From NCBI GenBank assembly GCA_023431215.1, contig JAEYXR010000098.1:1-35884 (forward strand): a stretch of 35,884 nt of DNA, in the 5' to 3' direction. The stretch is from Bacillota bacterium. GTDB lineage: Bacteria; Bacillota; Clostridia; Oscillospirales; Ruminococcaceae. Under the pieces are notes generated by a model. The model was not told where the DNA came from, did not search any database, and was given only the letters and a program-made list of their open reading frames with translations. Made by a program: the position numbers and the translations under genes. Shown here in pieces: positions 16,145-25,035 of the stretch; position 1 is the stretch's first letter, and each line of letters starts with the position of its first letter.

Positions 16145-17164
16145 TTGGTTATTTGCTTTCGGCTGCGCCGCGGCCTGGTGCTGCTGCTTTTGGCTTTGCT
16201 TGCGGTGGGGGGCGGCGGCCTGGCGTTGTGGGTACGTGGTTTTGCTGCCCAAGCCCAGGGGGACTATATTAAATGGGTAGAATTTAAACCCAGTTATTCT
16301 GCTATGGCCAAAGCCTTGGAAATGGATATTGCCGCCCACAAGGACGGTGGATATGGCGCGAACTTTGCAGAACTGCTGGCATACCTTGGTACCAAATACG
16401 GTGGGGACTTTTCACGCTATAGGTCCAGTGACCTGACGGCGGTGCAAAAACGCCTGGCAGGCGGCGAAACCATGGATGAAATTATGGCAGGCAACAAGTA
16501 TTACGGCTATTATAAAGAAGCATACGGAGCGGTAGTGGGCAACTTTGTGGGGGAATATATCCGCCAGCGGCCCGACCCCCAGGATGATACCAAAATGCTT
16601 ACCGAAACCGGGTATGGACTAAAGGTTTTTTCCCCCATAGCCCGCAATTATGGCTACTCTCATTTTGATGATTTTGGCAATAGCCGCTCTTACGGCTTTC
16701 GGCGCAAGCATCTGGGCAATGACCTTGTTACCTCTGTAGGCACCCCTGTGGTGGCCGTAGAGGGCGGAATTGTTGAGGCTGCAGGCTGGAACCAGTATGG
16801 CGGCTGGCGCATTGGCATACGCAGCTTTGACGGTAAACGCTATTACTACTACGCCCATTTGCGCAAGGGGCATCCCTTTAATGCCGAGATTAAAGAGGGT
16901 GCCACTGTAGAAGCCGGTGAGGTCATTGGCTATGTTGGGATGACCGGCTACAGCAGTACCGAGAATGTAAATGGTATGACGGTACCCCACCTGCACTTTG
17001 GCATGCAGCTTATATTTGATGAAAGCCAAAAAGAGGGCAACAATGAAATTTGGATTGATGTATATCAAATTGTTCGCCTACTGGAAAAAAACCGCAGCAG
17101 TGTGGTAAAAAATGAAGAAACAAAAGAATACCACCGCAAGTATCCTTTTCTTCCTGTTGATTAG
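16145..17164 (+). CDS. M23 (LytM) family peptidoglycan metallopeptidase, membrane-anchored
   Basis: 339 residues. An N-terminal membrane anchor spans about 10-30, followed by a 130-residue region of its own and then a LytM domain. Zinc ligands are visible as HLGND (His189, Asp193) and HLHFG (His282, His284). The catalytic part acts outside the membrane on peptidoglycan cross-links or regulates those that do. The start is TTG with GAGAGGGGG eight bases upstream; an ATG in another frame upstream is not this gene. Cell-wall genes follow: a polysaccharide deacetylase 127 bases downstream. All four metal ligands are present, so it is probably active rather than a degenerate regulator. Confidence 0.9.
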   Translation: MVICFRLRRGLVLLLLALLAVGGGGLALWVRGFAAQAQGDYIKWVEFKPSYSAMAKALEMDIAAHKDGGYGANFAELLAYLGTKYGGDFSRYRSSDLTAVQKRLAGGETMDEIMAGNKYYGYYKEAYGAVVGNFVGEYIRQRPDPQDDTKMLTETGYGLKVFSPIARNYGYSHFDDFGNSRSYGFRRKHLGNDLVTSVGTPVVAVEGGIVEAAGWNQYGGWRIGIRSFDGKRYYYYAHLRKGHPFNAEIKEGATVEAGEVIGYVGMTGYSSTENVNGMTVPHLHFGMQLIFDESQKEGNNEIWIDVYQIVRLLEKNRSSVVKNEETKEYHRKYPFLPVD

Positions 17165-17183
17165 GGCTTTTGTATTTTTACCG

Positions 17184-17206
17184 GTATTGCGCATATTGCG
17201 CAATAC
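17184..17206. promoter_or_regulatory. Perfect 23-base palindrome
   Basis: GTATTGCGCA-TAT-TGCGCAATAC, ten perfect base pairs around three bases, between the M23 and deacetylase genes. There is no T-run directly after it, so it looks more like a protein-binding site than a terminator. Confidence 0.5.
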
Positions 17207-17291
17207 TCATCTTATTAAGCTTGTTTTTATGTAGCGAGGCTTGGGCTTTTATGAAATTTTGCCGACGAGTCGCGGCGAAAGGTTGATTGCA

Positions 17292-18239
17292 ATGAATCCA
17301 ATCTTGCGCAGGTGTTTGGCACTTGCATTGACACTGGTGGTTGCTTTTTCTACAGTTGCAGCATGGAACCTTTCTCAGGAAAAAGCTGTGCCTGTTATGG
17401 TACCGCAGGATGCTCCCCCCATCGAGATGGTAGTGCTGATGTACCATGGTATTATGAAAAGAGAAAGCCGTGCAGGTGCTTATATCATTACACCTGCTGC
17501 GCTGGAGCAGGATCTTAAGTATATTCAAAAGGAAGGCTTTAACACCGTTGTGATGGAGGATATTATTGCCTATGTGCATGAGGGAAGACCTCTGCCGGAA
17601 AAGCCTATCATGATTACTTTTGATGATGGGTATTACAATAATTACCTCTATGCCTTTCCCCTGCTGAAAAAATACAATATGAAAGCTGTCATCTCCATTA
17701 TCGGGTCTGAAACCGATAAGTTTACCAATTTGCCCAATGATGTAAGCGAAAGCTACTCTCATATGACATGGCCTATGATACAGGAAATGATAGACAGCGG
17801 CCTTGTTGAGTTTCAAAGCCACAGCTATAACCTGCATAAGGTGGGGAAAAGCCGTAAAGGCTGCGGAAAGAGCAGCAGTGAATCTGACAGTCAATATCAA
17901 GCCGTACTGCGAGAGGACCTTGGCAAGCTGCAAAACCGCTATGCTGAAATGGTTCAAATAATCCCCACCACCTTTACTTATCCCTTTGGCACGGTCAGCA
18001 AGCTCTCATATGATGTGCTTAAGGAAATGGGGTTTAGAGCCTCTTTGGATGCCCAAGGAAAGATATTTTATCTTACCAGGGACGAGGAATGTCTTTGGCG
18101 TATTCCCCGCTACAACCGCCCCTGGGGCACCACCGCTCAAAAGATTATTACCAAAGCTTATTCCACAGCACAGTCTAATCAAAAGAAGAACAGTATCAGC
18201 GCCTTTTTTTCACAATGGAAGCTACCTTTTTTTGATTGA
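17292..18239 (+). CDS. Polysaccharide deacetylase (NodB-type), membrane-anchored
   Basis: 315 residues: a signal-anchor (about 7-26) and then a carbohydrate esterase 4 domain. Motif 1 TFDDGY is at residues 109-114 (catalytic base and metal Asp), and motif 2 HSYNLH at 177-182 supplies the metal His pair. The family removes N-acetyl groups from peptidoglycan or chitin-like sugars outside the cell. I chose the ATG at 17292; upstream codons in this frame include a region that folds as a hairpin (TTTTGCCG with CGGCGAAA) and are unlikely to be coding. It follows the M23 gene on the same strand, matching a wall-modifying pair. Substrate unknown. Confidence 0.9.
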   Translation: MNPILRRCLALALTLVVAFSTVAAWNLSQEKAVPVMVPQDAPPIEMVVLMYHGIMKRESRAGAYIITPAALEQDLKYIQKEGFNTVVMEDIIAYVHEGRPLPEKPIMITFDDGYYNNYLYAFPLLKKYNMKAVISIIGSETDKFTNLPNDVSESYSHMTWPMIQEMIDSGLVEFQSHSYNLHKVGKSRKGCGKSSSESDSQYQAVLREDLGKLQNRYAEMVQIIPTTFTYPFGTVSKLSYDVLKEMGFRASLDAQGKIFYLTRDEECLWRIPRYNRPWGTTAQKIITKAYSTAQSNQKKNSISAFFSQWKLPFFD

Positions 18240-18313
18240 GTGTGATAAGATGAGGGTAACTTAGAAAGAATTTTGCCATAAATAAATGACAACAATTTAA
18301 ACGGGGATAATCA

Positions 18314-19675
18314 ATGTTTAAAAAAATGTTCAAAAAAAGAAATATGCAGCCTGCAGATACAACCCGCAGAGCCATCGTCCTGGGAGGCGGTGGCTCCAAA
18401 GGTGCTTATCAAATTGGGGTTTGGCAGGCTTTTCAAAAGCTGGGTATTTCTTACCACGTAGTAACCGGTACCTCAGTGGGAGCACTCAACGGCGCGCTGA
18501 TGGCACAAGGCGAGTTTGAGTCTGCGCTGGAATTGTGGAGCAATGTGGATAACTCTTTTGTTATGAACGACATTCCCAGCTTGGATGAAAAACAAGCTGA
18601 CAGCGTGCTGGATGTATACCGTGCCTTTGTGCGTGAGATTGTCAGGAAAGGCGGAGTAGATGTTTCTCCTTTGGAAAATGCCATCCGCAGTCTACTCAAC
18701 GAGGACAAGCTGCGCCAAAGCGGTATTCAGTATGGCATTGTAACAGTAGATATGAAATCATTAAAACCGGTTGAGATTTTTGCCCACCAAATTCCCGAGG
18801 GTATGATTGCAGATTATATGGTGGCCTCGGCCTCCTGTTTTCCTGCGTTCAAACCCAAGGAAATTGGAGACAAGCGGTACATTGACGGCGGCTACCACGA
18901 TGTTTTACCGGTGGAGCTGGCCTTACGGGCGCTGCCAAAGGTGGACGAGGTATACGCCATTGACATTGACGGCATCGGCATCAAACGCAAGACACGTGCG
19001 GATGTGCCGGTGCATATCATCCGCAGCTACTGGGAGCTAGGTAACATGCTTATTTTTGAAAAGAGTGTAGCCCGGCGCAATATCCGCTTGGGTTATCTGG
19101 ATACTCTGAAAGCCTTTGGAAAGCTGGATGGCAGGGCCTATGCCTTTACCAGGGGGCAAAAAGCAGAGCTGGAGGAACGCTTTTTGGGGGAAGTGGCACA
19201 AATTTGTCTGGCAATATTTGATGTTTTGCCCAAGGTGGGGCGTGCCCAGATTGAAAAGCTGATGGAACTGCGCCTTACCGATACCCTCACCAACCGTCGC
19301 AGCAAAAATCAGGATTATAAAGACATGCTGCTGACTTCTGCCGAGCTGGCGGGAGAACTGCTGGGCTTGGACCCCACCATAGAATATTCGGTGGACAGCT
19401 TTAACAACCAGCTGCGAAAAGCATTGGAACGTGTGCAACGTGAGGATACTCCTGAGGAAGCATTGGAGCGCCTGAAAAAACTACCCATTACCAAGCTGGC
19501 AGACGGCCTGAAAAGTGTTGCCGACGGGGTATTGATTCAGCTTTGCATGGAGGCTATGAAACAGCATGTTATGGGGGGGGAATCCCTGTTTAAGCCAGAG
19601 CTGATGGCAATGGCTGTGCCTAAACAGATGGTGGCTTCTGTTTATTTGCTGGCGTTAGGGCGTGAAGCGCTTTAA
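18314..19675 (+). CDS. Patatin-like phospholipase
   Basis: 453 residues. The oxyanion loop GGGGSKG is at 24-30, the nucleophile motif GTSVG at 52-56 (Ser54), and the catalytic Asp in DGGYHDVLP at 191. These three make the Ser-Asp dyad of patatin lipases, which cleave acyl chains from lipids. The C-terminal 180 residues are helical and without a motif I recognise. No membrane segment or signal is seen, so it is probably cytoplasmic or peripheral. The ribosome binding site is a modest CGGGGA; an in-frame ATG at codon 5 is an alternative. It is the last gene before a strong terminator. Confidence 0.9.
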   Translation: MFKKMFKKRNMQPADTTRRAIVLGGGGSKGAYQIGVWQAFQKLGISYHVVTGTSVGALNGALMAQGEFESALELWSNVDNSFVMNDIPSLDEKQADSVLDVYRAFVREIVRKGGVDVSPLENAIRSLLNEDKLRQSGIQYGIVTVDMKSLKPVEIFAHQIPEGMIADYMVASASCFPAFKPKEIGDKRYIDGGYHDVLPVELALRALPKVDEVYAIDIDGIGIKRKTRADVPVHIIRSYWELGNMLIFEKSVARRNIRLGYLDTLKAFGKLDGRAYAFTRGQKAELEERFLGEVAQICLAIFDVLPKVGRAQIEKLMELRLTDTLTNRRSKNQDYKDMLLTSAELAGELLGLDPTIEYSVDSFNNQLRKALERVQREDTPEEALERLKKLPITKLADGLKSVADGVLIQLCMEAMKQHVMGGESLFKPELMAMAVPKQMVASVYLLALGREAL

Positions 19676-19705
19676 ACTATAAATTACACAATTATTTGCT
19701 ATTTT

Positions 19706-19740
19706 GCGAGGATACCTCAGGTATCCTCGCTTTTTATTTT
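19706..19740 (+). terminator. Intrinsic terminator after the patatin gene
   Basis: 10-bp perfect stem GCGAGGATAC/GTATCCTCGC with a short CTCA loop, followed by TTTTTATTTTT. Confidence 0.95.
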
Positions 19741-19820
19741 TCAAAGCTTTTACTCTGGTCCAAAATCCTCATTTGTGTATAAAGCCTATTTATTTTAAGA
19801 CAAAATCAAATTCATTTTAG

Positions 19821-19849
19821 TTGACAGGTCGAAAAAACTGTGATACTGT
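19821..19849 (+). promoter_or_regulatory. SigA promoter of the GntR/ABC operon
   Basis: Consensus -35 TTGACA, 17-base spacer, -10 TACTGT with a TG extension (TGATACTGT). The start of transcription would be near 19856, inside the palindrome that follows. Confidence 0.75.
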
Positions 19850-19868
19850 ATATATACGATATATACAG
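19846..19868. promoter_or_regulatory. Operator palindrome, likely bound by the GntR protein
   Basis: CTGTATATA-TACGA-TATATACAG, nine perfect pairs around five bases. It overlaps the -10 element and the expected start site, so a bound repressor would block transcription. Autoregulation is the usual mode in the YtrA branch. Confidence 0.72.
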
Positions 19869-19883
19869 ATTGGTGGTGACAAA

Positions 19884-20288
19884 TTGGATATTATCCTTAG
19901 CAATGCCAGCCCAAAGCCTATCTATGAGCAAATAGCCCAGCAGATAAAAGCACAGGTCATCTCCGGTGGGCTACAGCAGGGGGAGATGCTGCCCTCTATG
20001 CGCCAACTGGCAAGAGATTTGCGCATCAGCGTTATTACCACCAAGCGGGCCTACGAGGAATTGGAGCAGGCAGGTTTTATTGAAACGGTGGCTGGAAAAG
20101 GCTGCTTTGTGGCTGGAGCCAATACCCAGGTACTGCGCAACGAACACATGGAGCGCTTGCGGGAGCACCTGAGTGCAGCTATAGAGACTGCCCAAACAGG
20201 TAACATCCCCCGTGAAGAACTAGAAATGGAGCTAAACCGCTTATGGCCTGTTGACAGGGCTTATGATACCAAACAAAGTGAGGAGTAA
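19884..20288 (+). CDS. GntR family transcriptional regulator, YtrA type (134 aa)
   Basis: Starts DIILSNASPKPIYEQIAQQIK and has the GntR winged-helix region at about residues 8-75 (LPSMRQLARDLRISVITTKRAYEEL is the recognition part). The short C-terminal tail, without an effector domain, is typical of the YtrA subfamily, in which the regulator sits beside an ABC exporter and represses it. The start is TTG at 19884 with GGTGGTG upstream; earlier codons overlap the promoter and operator. It is followed by the ATPase gene after six bases. PmtR in Staphylococcus is a known analogue, but nothing shows the same ligand. Confidence 0.92.
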   Translation: MDIILSNASPKPIYEQIAQQIKAQVISGGLQQGEMLPSMRQLARDLRISVITTKRAYEELEQAGFIETVAGKGCFVAGANTQVLRNEHMERLREHLSAAIETAQTGNIPREELEMELNRLWPVDRAYDTKQSEE

Positions 20289-20294
20289 ACTGTG

Positions 20295-21158
20295 ATGAAT
20301 GAGCTAAATTTGCAGCTTTGTAATGTAAGTAAGAAGTATGATTCTTTTGCCCTAAAAAACATCAGCCTAGAGCTGCCAAAAGGGGCTATTCTTGGGTTGA
20401 TTGGCGCCAATGGCGCGGGCAAAACCACCACCATACGCGCCATATTGGGTCTGACCCAACTTGACGGAGGAACCATTACCGTTTTGGGCTGCCCGGTACA
20501 AGACCTCACCCCTGGGCACCGGGAAAAAATCGGTGTAGTGTTTGACGAATGTTCTTTTCACGAAAACCGAACCGCAGCCCAGATGGGAAAAATTTTAGGT
20601 GGTATGTATCAAAGCTGGGATGCCCCGCTTTTTGACCGTCTTCTTGAACGTTTGGAGCTTCCAAATAGCCGAACCATCAAAGAATTTTCCCGCGGGATGA
20701 AAATGAAGCTGAGTATTGCAGCAGCATTGGCGCATCATCCCACCCTGCTTTTGCTGGATGAACCTACCGGCGGTCTGGACCCCATTGTTCGCACCCAGAT
20801 GCTCGATCTGTTCTTGGAATTTATTCAGGACGAACAGTGCTCTATTCTTCTTTCTTCCCATATCACCACCGACCTTGCCCGCATTGCCGATTATGTGGCC
20901 TTTTTGGACCATGGTCAGGTGGTGCTGGCAGGCGATAAGGATAATATTTTGGAGCACTACGGTATCCTGAAGGGTTCTTTAACGCAGGCAGAAAAGGTTG
21001 ATACCTGCCATGTGATTGGGATGCAGAAGGGAGCCCATGGCTTTGAAGCACTGGTGTCAGACCGTGCTGCTGCCCGCAGCAAGTACCCCGATATGGTGGT
21101 CGATACCCCCACGCTGGACGATATTCTTCTGCATATCACGAAAGGAGAAAAAGCATGA
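20295..21158 (+). CDS. ABC transporter ATP-binding protein
   Basis: 287 residues. Walker A GANGAGKTT is at 37-45, Walker B LLLLDEP at 151-157, and the H-loop His at 189 (SSHIT). The signature reads FSRGMKMKL (131-139) instead of the usual LSGGQ, a form common in exporters of this group. The C-terminal 70 residues extend beyond the ATPase core. ATG at 20295 is preferred; a GTG one codon earlier is equally served by AGGAG. It is coupled to the permease by an ATGA overlap. With the GntR gene upstream this is a regulator-ATPase-permease unit, probably exporting a lipophilic compound or peptide (inference). Confidence 0.95.
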   Translation: MNELNLQLCNVSKKYDSFALKNISLELPKGAILGLIGANGAGKTTTIRAILGLTQLDGGTITVLGCPVQDLTPGHREKIGVVFDECSFHENRTAAQMGKILGGMYQSWDAPLFDRLLERLELPNSRTIKEFSRGMKMKLSIAAALAHHPTLLLLDEPTGGLDPIVRTQMLDLFLEFIQDEQCSILLSSHITTDLARIADYVAFLDHGQVVLAGDKDNILEHYGILKGSLTQAEKVDTCHVIGMQKGAHGFEALVSDRAAARSKYPDMVVDTPTLDDILLHITKGEKA

Positions 21159-21790
21159 AGGGACTATTGATAAAGGATTTTTATTCTATTTTGGCTTCAC
21201 GGCGCATTTTGCTGCTGTATGTGTTCATCTTTGGGGGAGTTGGTATATTTACCGGCAGCTTTTCCTTTGCAGTCACCCTTATTACTGTACTTACCATCAG
21301 CCTTTCTATCTCAACCTTTAATTACGACGAATACTACCATTGGGAGCGTTATGCTGCCAGTGCTCCGGTAAGCCGCAGAACCATTGTCACTGCCAAATAC
21401 CTGTTTGTTTTGCTGCTTGCTGCCTGTGGGGCCGTTGTTTCTTTGGTGCTAATGGGCATTACCTGGGTCTTTCATCCCGACATCAGCCTGCTGGAAGGCA
21501 TTGTAGGCTTAGCTTCCTCCTGCCTGGTATGCCTTACGGGGGTAAGTCTTTCGCTGCCCTTCTTTTACAAGCTGGGTGCCGAAAAAGGCCGCATTGCCTT
21601 TATGTTTTTACTCGGTTTGCCATTTATGCTCATTATCTTGGCAACTACTATCAATGATTTTGATTTTGCGACGCTGTTGGAAGCAAATATTGGGACTATT
21701 TTAACCATTGGTATACTGTTTTGCCTTGTGGCTATTATCGGTTCTTATGTTGCATCGGTTAAAATTTATTGCTCTAAAGATTTATCCTGA
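21155..21790 (+). CDS. ABC-2 type transporter permease (211 aa)
   Basis: Six hydrophobic segments are visible (for example about 18-35, 38-52, 84-105, 118-138, 150-167, 180-203). The size matches single-domain ABC-2 permeases of the YtrA-linked group (ABC2_membrane_5-like). It partners with the ATPase immediately upstream as a homodimer or with another unknown half. AAAGGAG precedes the ATG, which overlaps the ATPase stop. No other permease follows; the next transcript begins at its own promoter 20 bases on. Confidence 0.85.
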   Translation: MKGLLIKDFYSILASRRILLLYVFIFGGVGIFTGSFSFAVTLITVLTISLSISTFNYDEYYHWERYAASAPVSRRTIVTAKYLFVLLLAACGAVVSLVLMGITWVFHPDISLLEGIVGLASSCLVCLTGVSLSLPFFYKLGAEKGRIAFMFLLGLPFMLIILATTINDFDFATLLEANIGTILTIGILFCLVAIIGSYVASVKIYCSKDLS

Positions 21791-21809
21791 ATCAGTGCGG
21801 TGCAGCTTC

Positions 21810-21838
21810 TTGACAGAACCACTAGTTAGCGTTATACT
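21810..21838 (+). promoter_or_regulatory. SigA promoter of the FMN riboswitch-ribU transcript
   Basis: TTGACA, 17-base spacer, TATACT: near-consensus. Transcription would start near 21845, just before the riboswitch. Confidence 0.82.
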
Positions 21839-21850
21839 GTGTATGGTTTT

Positions 21851-22166
21851 GTTTCAGGGCGGGGTGAGACTCCCCACCGGCGGTAATGGGCGGTATGCCA
21901 CAAGTCCGCGAGCCTTAGAGGCGATACTGTGTAATTCTAAGTGTCGTATTGCGTTAGCACATTTTTTGTCAGATGAAACAAAAAAACGCAGCTAATACTG
22001 TATGTATTAGCGAGGCTTTTTGTGAAATATGACAGGAAATTTGCAAGCAAGGCAACACTTAAGGCGTAAGCCGTGAATTGCTTAGTATTGCCGTTGGTCG
22101 ATTCGGTGAGATTCCGAAACCGACGGTAAGCCAAACACTGTTTGGTTAAGTCCGGATGAAAGAAAC
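21851..22166 (+). promoter_or_regulatory. FMN riboswitch (RFN element) with an extra-long arm
   Basis: The conserved 5' half is present (GGGCGGGGTGAGACTCCCC, ACCGGCGGT and GTCCGCGAGCC), as is the 3' half (CGGTGAGATTCCG, CCGACGGT and AGTCCGGATG). P1 closes with GTTTC and GAAAC at the ends. Between the halves is an arm of about 170 bases whose base is an 18-bp imperfect helix (21920-21937 with 22075-22092). Binding FMN should stop expression of the riboflavin transporter downstream. The terminators at 22180 and 22207 form the switch end. Confidence 0.93.
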
Positions 22167-22179
22167 GGCTGTCAGAGCT

Positions 22180-22195
22180 CCGCTTTTGCGGTTTT
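22180..22195 (+). terminator. Short hairpin with T-run, candidate riboswitch terminator
   Basis: CCGC-TTTT-GCGG followed by TTTT (16 bases in all). The stem is only four pairs, so it is probably weaker than the terminator just downstream. Confidence 0.45.
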
Positions 22196-22206
22196 TCTGC
22201 GACCTT

Positions 22207-22241
22207 ACGCCCCTGATCCATTGCGGATTGGGGGCGTTTTT
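22207..22241 (+). terminator. Riboswitch-controlled intrinsic terminator
   Basis: ACGCCCC with GGGGCGT, an inner ATCC/GGAT pairing, then TTTTT. It follows the FMN sensor by 40 bases and lies 140 bases before ribU. Confidence 0.88.
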
Positions 22242-22382
22242 GTTTCCGACACAAACCCGAACAAACCTCTTTTTAGGGCAGCCGGGCTTTTAATGGCTTT
22301 GCTGCTACGGCTGGCGCGTGCTTGGCTGCTTCTACAGCAACACAAAAGTCAGCCAACATACTATATTTTGGAGGTTTTTCAC

Positions 22383-22925
22383 ATGCAAACATCTGCAAAA
22401 ATCAAAAAGCTTACCACTATGGGGATGATGGCTGCGGTTTCCATCATTCTGGTCTACTTCATCCGCTTTCCCCTGTTCCCTGCCGCGCCCTTTTTAGAGT
22501 ATGACCCCGCCGACATTCCCATCTTTATCTGCACCTTTTTATACGGGCCCATCAGCGGCTTGGCGCTTACCGTTGTTGTCAGCTTTATTCAGGGCTTTAC
22601 CGTCAGTGCGGGCAGTGGCATCATCGGTGTGGTAATGCACATTTTTGCTACCGGTTCCTTTGCTTTGGTGGCAGGATTTTTGTACCGTCGGGGCAAAACT
22701 CGAAAAAAAGCCGTTATTGCTTTGGTCGCCGGTGTGCTTACCATGACAATAATGATGGTCATTTGGAACGTAATATTTACCCCCATCTTTTTAGGTACCC
22801 CCATTGATGCCGTTTTGGGCATGTTGGTTCCCATCATTATTCCCTTTAATCTCATCAAAGCCGGTTTAAATGCCACTATTACCTTGCTTGTTTACAAAAA
22901 GCTTGCCAACCACATCCCTCACTAA
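22383..22925 (+). CDS. ribU: ECF riboflavin transporter, substrate-binding component RibU
   Basis: Membrane protein that binds riboflavin as the S-component of an ECF transporter; the shared energy module is not in the window. 180 residues with about six membrane segments and the RibU-type FLEYDPADIPIFI segment near residues 39-52. The FMN riboswitch upstream supports the substrate strongly. The ATG has TTGGAGG nine bases upstream; codons before it lie in the leader. A single-gene transcript: the next promoter follows 43 bases after the stop. Confidence 0.93.
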   Translation: MQTSAKIKKLTTMGMMAAVSIILVYFIRFPLFPAAPFLEYDPADIPIFICTFLYGPISGLALTVVVSFIQGFTVSAGSGIIGVVMHIFATGSFALVAGFLYRRGKTRKKAVIALVAGVLTMTIMMVIWNVIFTPIFLGTPIDAVLGMLVPIIIPFNLIKAGLNATITLLVYKKLANHIPH

Positions 22926-22967
22926 AACTCTGCTGTGTACCTCTAGGGCATTTTGTCTAAATGACAC

Positions 22968-22996
22968 TTGACAAATTTGGCGCATAGTGCTAATCT
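22968..22996 (+). promoter_or_regulatory. SigA promoter of the SAM riboswitch-metK transcript
   Basis: TTGACA, 17-base spacer, TAATCT. The -35 is consensus. Transcription would begin near 23003. Confidence 0.75.
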
Positions 22997-23013
22997 ATTA
23001 CTTGTAAAAAGAA

Positions 23014-23123
23014 TATTCGTCACATCAAGAGTGGTGGAGGGAACAGACCCTGTGAAGCCCGGCAACCTGTCTATACCAGATAAGGTGCTAAATTCTGCGG
23101 AACGATTCCGAGAGATGAGAATT
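23014..23123 (+). promoter_or_regulatory. SAM-I (S-box) riboswitch
   Basis: Conserved S-box parts in order: ATCAAGAG, GTGGAGGGA, CCCTGTGAAGCCCGGCAACC, AAGGTGCTAAATTC and GAGAGATGAG. CATC near the start pairs with GATG near the end as P1. It senses S-adenosylmethionine and should turn metK off when SAM is plentiful, by allowing the terminator that follows. Confidence 0.96.
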
Positions 23124-23127
23124 TAAA

Positions 23128-23155
23128 ACGCTCGGGTTTGTCCGGGCGTGTTTTT
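23128..23155 (+). terminator. S-box terminator before metK
   Basis: 8-bp stem ACGCTCGG/CCGGGCGT (one G-U pair), loop of six, followed by GTTTTT. Confidence 0.92.
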
Positions 23156-23206
23156 GTTGTAAAAGCGTCACGACTCTCCCGGGCTAAATGGAAAGGAAGA
23201 ATGAAC

Positions 23207-24382
<1,176 letters not shown>

Positions 24383-24464
24383 TCCCCACAGTAATTTTTG
24401 ATTTGTCACTGCGCTTTTGTGTAGCATTGAGCATATACCGAATACAGGTTATTCTATTAGTCAG

Positions 24465-24496
24465 CAGGGATGCCGTAACAGGTATCCCTGTTTTTG
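24465..24496 (+). terminator. Intrinsic terminator after metK
   Basis: 10-bp stem CAGGGATGCC/GGTATCCCTG (one G-U pair), loop GTAACA, then TTTTTG. Confidence 0.93.
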
Positions 24497-24588
24497 TTTT
24501 TCACCCCCAAAGCATCAAAAGCATACGATAGAGTATATAAAACATCCGAAAAAACGCTTTTTGGGGTAAAAGGAGGTTGGCTGCTGTA

Positions 24589-24924
24589 ATGGAACTAAAC
24601 TTGCCGATTATTTTGCTGTTTGCACTGGCATCAGTGGGGCTGGTAGAAATTTGTGTTGCTGTTGTACGGTGGCTTTGCTGCAATACTGATATGAAGCAAA
24701 GCAGCTTGGTGCTGGTGGTAAGAGGTCACGATGATACCGTAGAAAAAAGATTGGTGCAGGCTTATACTGAGGTTGGTCTTAACCGCAATCTTCGCGGTGT
24801 AAAAGTTGTGGTGGCTGCGGATTCTCCCGATGAAGAAACCCGTGAACTTTGTCGCCTGTGCTGTGCCGACCGGGGTATTCTGTATCTTGAAGACGCCTCT
24901 TTGCCTGCACTGATAAAGCAGTAA
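24589..24924 (+). CDS. Small one-helix membrane protein of unknown function (111 aa)
   Basis: One membrane helix at about residues 5-27, then a cytoplasmic-looking domain of about 80 residues with alternating strand and helix pattern (SLVLVVRGHDDTVEKRL, then VKVVVAADSPDEETREL) and paired cysteines, CRLCC. I do not recognise the family. AAAGGAGG lies 12 bases before the ATG, a long spacing, but a TTG right after AGGAGG is too close to be the start. It stands between two terminators, so it is a single-gene unit downstream of metK. Its own promoter is not clear. Confidence 0.72.
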   Translation: MELNLPIILLFALASVGLVEICVAVVRWLCCNTDMKQSSLVLVVRGHDDTVEKRLVQAYTEVGLNRNLRGVKVVVAADSPDEETRELCRLCCADRGILYLEDASLPALIKQ

Positions 24925-24948
24925 TACTATACAAATTTATTGTTTTTT

Positions 24949-24990
24949 CCGTATCCGGTGAAGCTAAAACCGGGTACGGCTTTTCTTTTT
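24949..24990 (+). terminator. Intrinsic terminator after the 111-aa gene
   Basis: 10-bp stem CCGTATCCGG/CCGGGTACGG (one G-U pair) followed by a T-rich run. Confidence 0.9.
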
Positions 24991-25003
24991 AGAACAAATG
25001 TAC

Positions 25004-25009
25004 TATAAT
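25004..25009 (+). promoter_or_regulatory. Possible -10 element for recD2
   Basis: A perfect TATAAT inside TACTATAATAA, after the terminator and 219 bases before the start codon. No -35 hexamer of quality is seen at the right distance (TTTTCT), so the promoter is uncertain. Confidence 0.35.
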
Positions 25010-25035
25010 AACAGATGATTCATCGTCTTTACTAT

